Source: Paenibacillus vietnamensis
GTDB lineage: Bacteria; Bacillota; Bacilli; Paenibacillales; Paenibacillaceae
Assembly: GCF_020169515.1 (NCBI RefSeq)
Contig: NZ_JAHMHW010000009.1
Coordinates: 62,001-126,000, forward strand
Direction of reading: 5' to 3'
DNA: 64,000 nt
Position 1 is the first letter of the stretch; each line of letters begins with the position of its first letter. Position numbers and translations under genes: made by a program. The notes under the pieces were generated by a model. It worked only from the letters and a program-made list of their open reading frames with translations, was not told the DNA's origin and did not search any database. Positions 61,256 through 64,000 of the stretch are shown piece after piece.

Positions 61256-62218
61256 CTAGTAAATGCCTTCTTCGCCGAACTTCTTCGCCGCCCAGTTGGC
61301 CCCGAGCACCAGCACGAGCCCGACGAGCGATTTGAACAGCCCGACTGCGGCGCTGTAGCTGTATTGCCCCTGCGTCAAGCCCTTCATGTAAACGTACGTA
61401 TCGAACACTTCGCCGACTTCCCGGTTCATCGAATTCAGCATCAGGAAGATGTGCTCAAACCCCGTATCCAGAAAAGAGCCCAGCCGCAAAATAAACAAAA
61501 TGACGATTGTGCTGCGAATGGCCGGAAGCGTAATATGCCAAAGCTGGCGCCAGCGCCCCGCCCCGTCCATGCGTGCCGCCTCGTAAAGCTGAAGGTCGAC
61601 GCCGGCAAGCGCCGCGAGGAAAATAATCGTGCCCCAGCCCGCTTCCTTCCAGATCGACTGGCTGACAATCATCGTCCGGAACCAGTCTTCGCTGAGCATA
61701 AACGGAATTTTCTCGAAGCCCAGCTTCGCAATAAACTCGTTTACGATGCCGCCTTCGGTTGTAAACAAAATGTAGAAAATGCCGACCGCTACAACCCATG
61801 ATACAAAATGCGGCAAATAAAGCAACGTCTGAGCGAACCGCTTGAACAGCTTTTGGCGGACTTCGTTCAGCATCAGCGCCAATATAATGGGCAGCGGGAA
61901 GAAAAATACCAAATTATAAATCGCTAACAAAATCGTATTGCGGAACAGCGTCCAAAACTGCGGCTCGGTAAAAAAGCGTTCAAAATGCTTGAATCCCGCC
62001 CAGGGGCTGTTCAAAAACCCCAAATGCGGCTGGTAATTTTCGAACGCCATCATCAGCCCGAGCATCGGTACATATTTGAAAACAACAAAGTACAACATGC
62101 CCGGCAAAAGAATCAAATACAGCCATCGATCCCGGATTATATCCTTCATAAGCAGCGATTGTTTTACCGACTTCAGCTTATGATCGGGATGCAACCGGAC
62201 TGCCTGCTGCCCCTTCAT
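61256..62218 (-). CDS. sugar ABC transporter permease (LplB/YteP type)
   Basis: 320 aa from ATG 62218 with GGAGGAGG upstream; a longer frame lacks a site. Six membrane helices, MalF-type permease of the LplB group (LYLILLPGMLYFVVFKYVPMLGLMMAFENYQP), with the EAA loop YEAARMDGAGRWRQLWHITLPAIR. First gene of the long operon reading to garD. A candidate catabolite-repression site lies about 120 bases upstream. Confidence 0.92.
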   Translation of the reverse strand: MKGQQAVRLHPDHKLKSVKQSLLMKDIIRDRWLYLILLPGMLYFVVFKYVPMLGLMMAFENYQPHLGFLNSPWAGFKHFERFFTEPQFWTLFRNTILLAIYNLVFFFPLPIILALMLNEVRQKLFKRFAQTLLYLPHFVSWVVAVGIFYILFTTEGGIVNEFIAKLGFEKIPFMLSEDWFRTMIVSQSIWKEAGWGTIIFLAALAGVDLQLYEAARMDGAGRWRQLWHITLPAIRSTIVILFILRLGSFLDTGFEHIFLMLNSMNREVGEVFDTYVYMKGLTQGQYSYSAAVGLFKSLVGLVLVLGANWAAKKFGEEGIY

Positions 62219-62335
62219 CCGTTCCCCTCCTCCGCTTGTATTCCTGTGTGGATCGATCACACCCCAACTATATATGCCGGGGCTGCAACAGGCAATCGTA
62301 CTGATCAAACCATCTGATATCCCGCGCCGCGCCTG

Positions 62336-62349
62336 GGATAGCGCTTACA
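62336..62349. promoter_or_regulatory. candidate CcpA (cre) site
   Basis: GGATAGCGCTTACA matches 12 of 14 positions of the cre consensus TGWAANCGNTNWCA. It is in the 300-base gap before the LplB-type permease, where carbon catabolite repression of a sugar operon would be expected. Apart from this site and the terminator at 62459, the gap shows nothing clear. Confidence 0.4.
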
Positions 62350-62458
62350 AATTACGGGCTGCGGACTTCTTGGATATCCGTGCATGATCATTTTTTTCAG
62401 GGGAATCGTACTCGCTTAACCGCCTTTCGACCCGCTTCATTCTCCAATAGGTTTCCCA

Positions 62459-62497
62459 TAAAAAACAAAAAAGCCGAGCGAAATCGCTCAGCCTTTT
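62459..62497 (-). terminator. terminator of the second permease operon
   Basis: Minus strand GGCTGAGCGA loop TCGCTCGGC followed by TTTTTTGTTTTTT; 22 bases past the stop at 62519. It separates this ABC unit from the one downstream. Confidence 0.9.
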
Positions 62498-62518
62498 GAA
62501 AGATTAAGTTTCAATTCA

Positions 62519-63400
62519 TTACTCTTTTAGCGCACCGATCAAAACGCCGTGCACAAAGTATTTTTGCAGAAACGGATACAGCACCAAAATCGGCAATGTA
62601 GAGACAACAATCGTCGCGTACTTAATCGTTAACCCAATATCCATACGGTCGCCGGCCGCTGCTCCGGTCATCATATTATCTGTGCTGTTTGAAATAAGAA
62701 TTTCCCTGAGCACCAGCTGAAGAGGGAACAATTCCCGATCACGCAGATAGACCAATGCATGGAAATACGAATTCCAATGCCCGACTGCGTACCATAGTAT
62801 CATTACGGCAATCACAGGCATAGAAAGAGGGATAATAATCCTGCTCAAAATAATCCAGTCATTCGCTCCGTCGATGCGTGCGGATTCCTCCAAGCTTACG
62901 GGAATGCCTTGAAAGGCGGTTCGCATAATGATTAAGTTAAACGAGCTGATTGCCCCAGGCAAGAGAAGCGCCCAAGGCGTATTTAACATGCCCAGATTGT
63001 TAACCAGCAGGAAAGACGGAATAAGTCCCCCGTTGAACACCATTGTGATCACGATAATGAGCATGATGGAGTTTTTGAAATAAACGTTACGGCGGGAGAG
63101 AGCATATGCACCGAGAGTAGTCATAATCAGGTTGATGATTGTACCTGCTGTCACATAAAAAAGCGTATTCCGGTAGCCGGTCGCAACCATGGGATTTTCC
63201 AGTACCGCTTTATAGGCATCCAGGCTAAACCCCTGCGGGTAGAACAGCATGCCGCGAAACCGCGCCATTTCCGCAGGATCGCTAATAGATGCGAAGAGGA
63301 TATAAATAAACGGATAAAGCGTAACGAAACAAAGCGATAGCATAAAACCGATATTAAACCATGAAAAAACGGTTTCACCCGGAGAACGTTTATAAGTCAT
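62519..63400 (-). CDS. sugar ABC transporter permease (LplC/YtcP type), second system
   Basis: 293 aa, six helices, similar throughout to the permease at 60354. EAA loop EESARIDGANDWIILSRIIIPLSMP; C-terminus QKYFVHGVLIGALKE. GGGGAG precedes the ATG. It follows its partner permease by about 18 bases and ends at a strong terminator, so in this second unit the permeases come last and the binding protein is probably upstream, outside the window. Confidence 0.92.
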   Translation of the reverse strand: MTYKRSPGETVFSWFNIGFMLSLCFVTLYPFIYILFASISDPAEMARFRGMLFYPQGFSLDAYKAVLENPMVATGYRNTLFYVTAGTIINLIMTTLGAYALSRRNVYFKNSIMLIIVITMVFNGGLIPSFLLVNNLGMLNTPWALLLPGAISSFNLIIMRTAFQGIPVSLEESARIDGANDWIILSRIIIPLSMPVIAVMILWYAVGHWNSYFHALVYLRDRELFPLQLVLREILISNSTDNMMTGAAAGDRMDIGLTIKYATIVVSTLPILVLYPFLQKYFVHGVLIGALKE

Positions 63401-63418
63401 TTTTTCTCTCCCCCCCCT

Positions 63419-64000
63419 TTACCATAACCTGTGTTCGCTTACCCGCTTGCTGATCGTATTGGCGAGAGTAAGCAAAACGAAGCTGATGACCGAATTGAAC
63501 AAACCTACGGCTGCGGAGTATCCGAAGTCGGCTCCAAGAATCCCTTTTCTGTATACATAGGTTGAAATGACGTCAGCCGTTTCATAGGTCAGCGGGTTGT
63601 ACAGCAAAATTATTTTTTCGCTTCCAACGGAAAGCATGGACCCTATGCTAAGGATAAACAAGATGACGATCGTCGGCATAATGTCTGGAATGGTTACATG
63701 CAGGGTTTGCTTCCAACGGCCTGCACCATCCATTCGAGCCGCATCGTACAGGGTCGGATCAATCGTGGACATAGCGGCGAGGTAAATGATAGAACCCCAG
63801 CCGATTCCTTGCCAGACACCGGAGGATACATAGATGAAGCGAAACCATCCCGGCTCCTGCAGGAAAGCGACCGGCTCCATTCCGAACACGCCGAGGATGT
63901 TATTAATCAGTCCGTCGCGCGCAGCAAAATCGACAAGCATCCCCGCTACAACGACGATTGAAATAAAGTGCGGGAGATAACTAATCGTCTGGACGACCCG
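63419..64000 (-). CDS. sugar ABC transporter permease (LplB type), 5-prime end outside window
   Basis: Partial: 193 codons read in frame from the window edge (first residues RVVQTISYLPHFISIVVVAG) to the stop at 63419; an internal ATG at 63940 is not the true start. EAA loop YDAARMDGAGRWKQTLHVTIPDIM and C-terminal SVISFVLLTLANTISKRVSEHRLW identify the LplB group. It pairs with the permease at 62519. Substrate unknown. Confidence 0.9.
   Translation of the reverse strand, partial: RVVQTISYLPHFISIVVVAGMLVDFAARDGLINNILGVFGMEPVAFLQEPGWFRFIYVSSGVWQGIGWGSIIYLAAMSTIDPTLYDAARMDGAGRWKQTLHVTIPDIMPTIVILFILSIGSMLSVGSEKIILLYNPLTYETADVISTYVYRKGILGADFGYSAAVGLFNSVISFVLLTLANTISKRVSEHRLW

Overview
The window looks like chromosome of a Paenibacillus-like, endospore-forming Firmicute. 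The evidence is an alpha/beta-type small acid-soluble spore protein gene (37.1 kb), a YheC/YheD-type ATP-grasp gene (49.6 kb), YesM/YesN-type two-component pairs, LplABC-type sugar ABC systems, strong GGAGG ribosome binding sites with frequent TTG/GTG starts, and moderately high GC. No rRNA, tRNA, CRISPR array, complete insertion sequence or prophage was recognised. Most genes lie on the minus strand.

Layout. 0-2.1 kb (+): MFS exporter and aldo/keto reductase (ytbDE-like). 2.2-8.9 kb (-): hybrid kinase, CheR-type methyltransferase and a second kinase. 9.1-10.1 kb: CE7 acetyl esterase. 10.5-15.6 kb (-): an ECF-type sigma factor with a C-terminal half-VOC module, followed by four overlapping VOC (glyoxalase-fold) genes and a GyrI-like/pentapeptide protein. 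15.7-21.3 kb: acetyltransferase, two 14-TM drug exporters, a divergent TetR repressor with visible operators, and a DUF3221-like lipoprotein. 21.6-25.3 kb (-): Mrr-N-like protein, ArsR/AHSA1 pair with a readable promoter and operator, Cys/Lys-rich coat-like protein, and a second VOC + sigma-half-VOC pair whose sigma gene is frameshifted in an A6 run. 25.7-28.7 kb: pentapeptide, ankyrin and CapA-like genes.

28.8-36.9 kb (-): a ChvE-MmsA-MmsB monosaccharide ABC transporter followed by a membrane-anchored sugar-binding protein, a LytS/YesM kinase and a YesN regulator; this resembles the XylFII-LytS-YesN pentose-sensing arrangement. 37-41 kb: spore protein, YjbR protein, then an AT-richer stretch with a pentanucleotide microsatellite, an internally duplicated membrane protein, a stand-alone GyrB-like ATPase domain lacking its catalytic Glu, and a small hydrophobic protein. 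41.2-48.9 kb: PspA and its membrane partner, two-module GH43 enzyme, surface protein, acyltransferase, CutC. 49.07-49.59 kb is a perfect-period 165-bp tandem repeat.

50.5-62.2 kb (-) is one long sugar-acid cluster: two permeases, a binding lipoprotein, a membrane-bound AraC regulator, GH105 unsaturated glycuronyl hydrolase, a DapA-family lyase, GarR, GarK and GarD. It would import pectin-type unsaturated disaccharides and take 5-keto-4-deoxyglucarate to pyruvate and glycerate phosphate. A second permease pair of the same type runs off the right edge. Two dispersed intergenic repeat families, one hairpin-forming with a compensatory base change, are shared between distant parts of the window.
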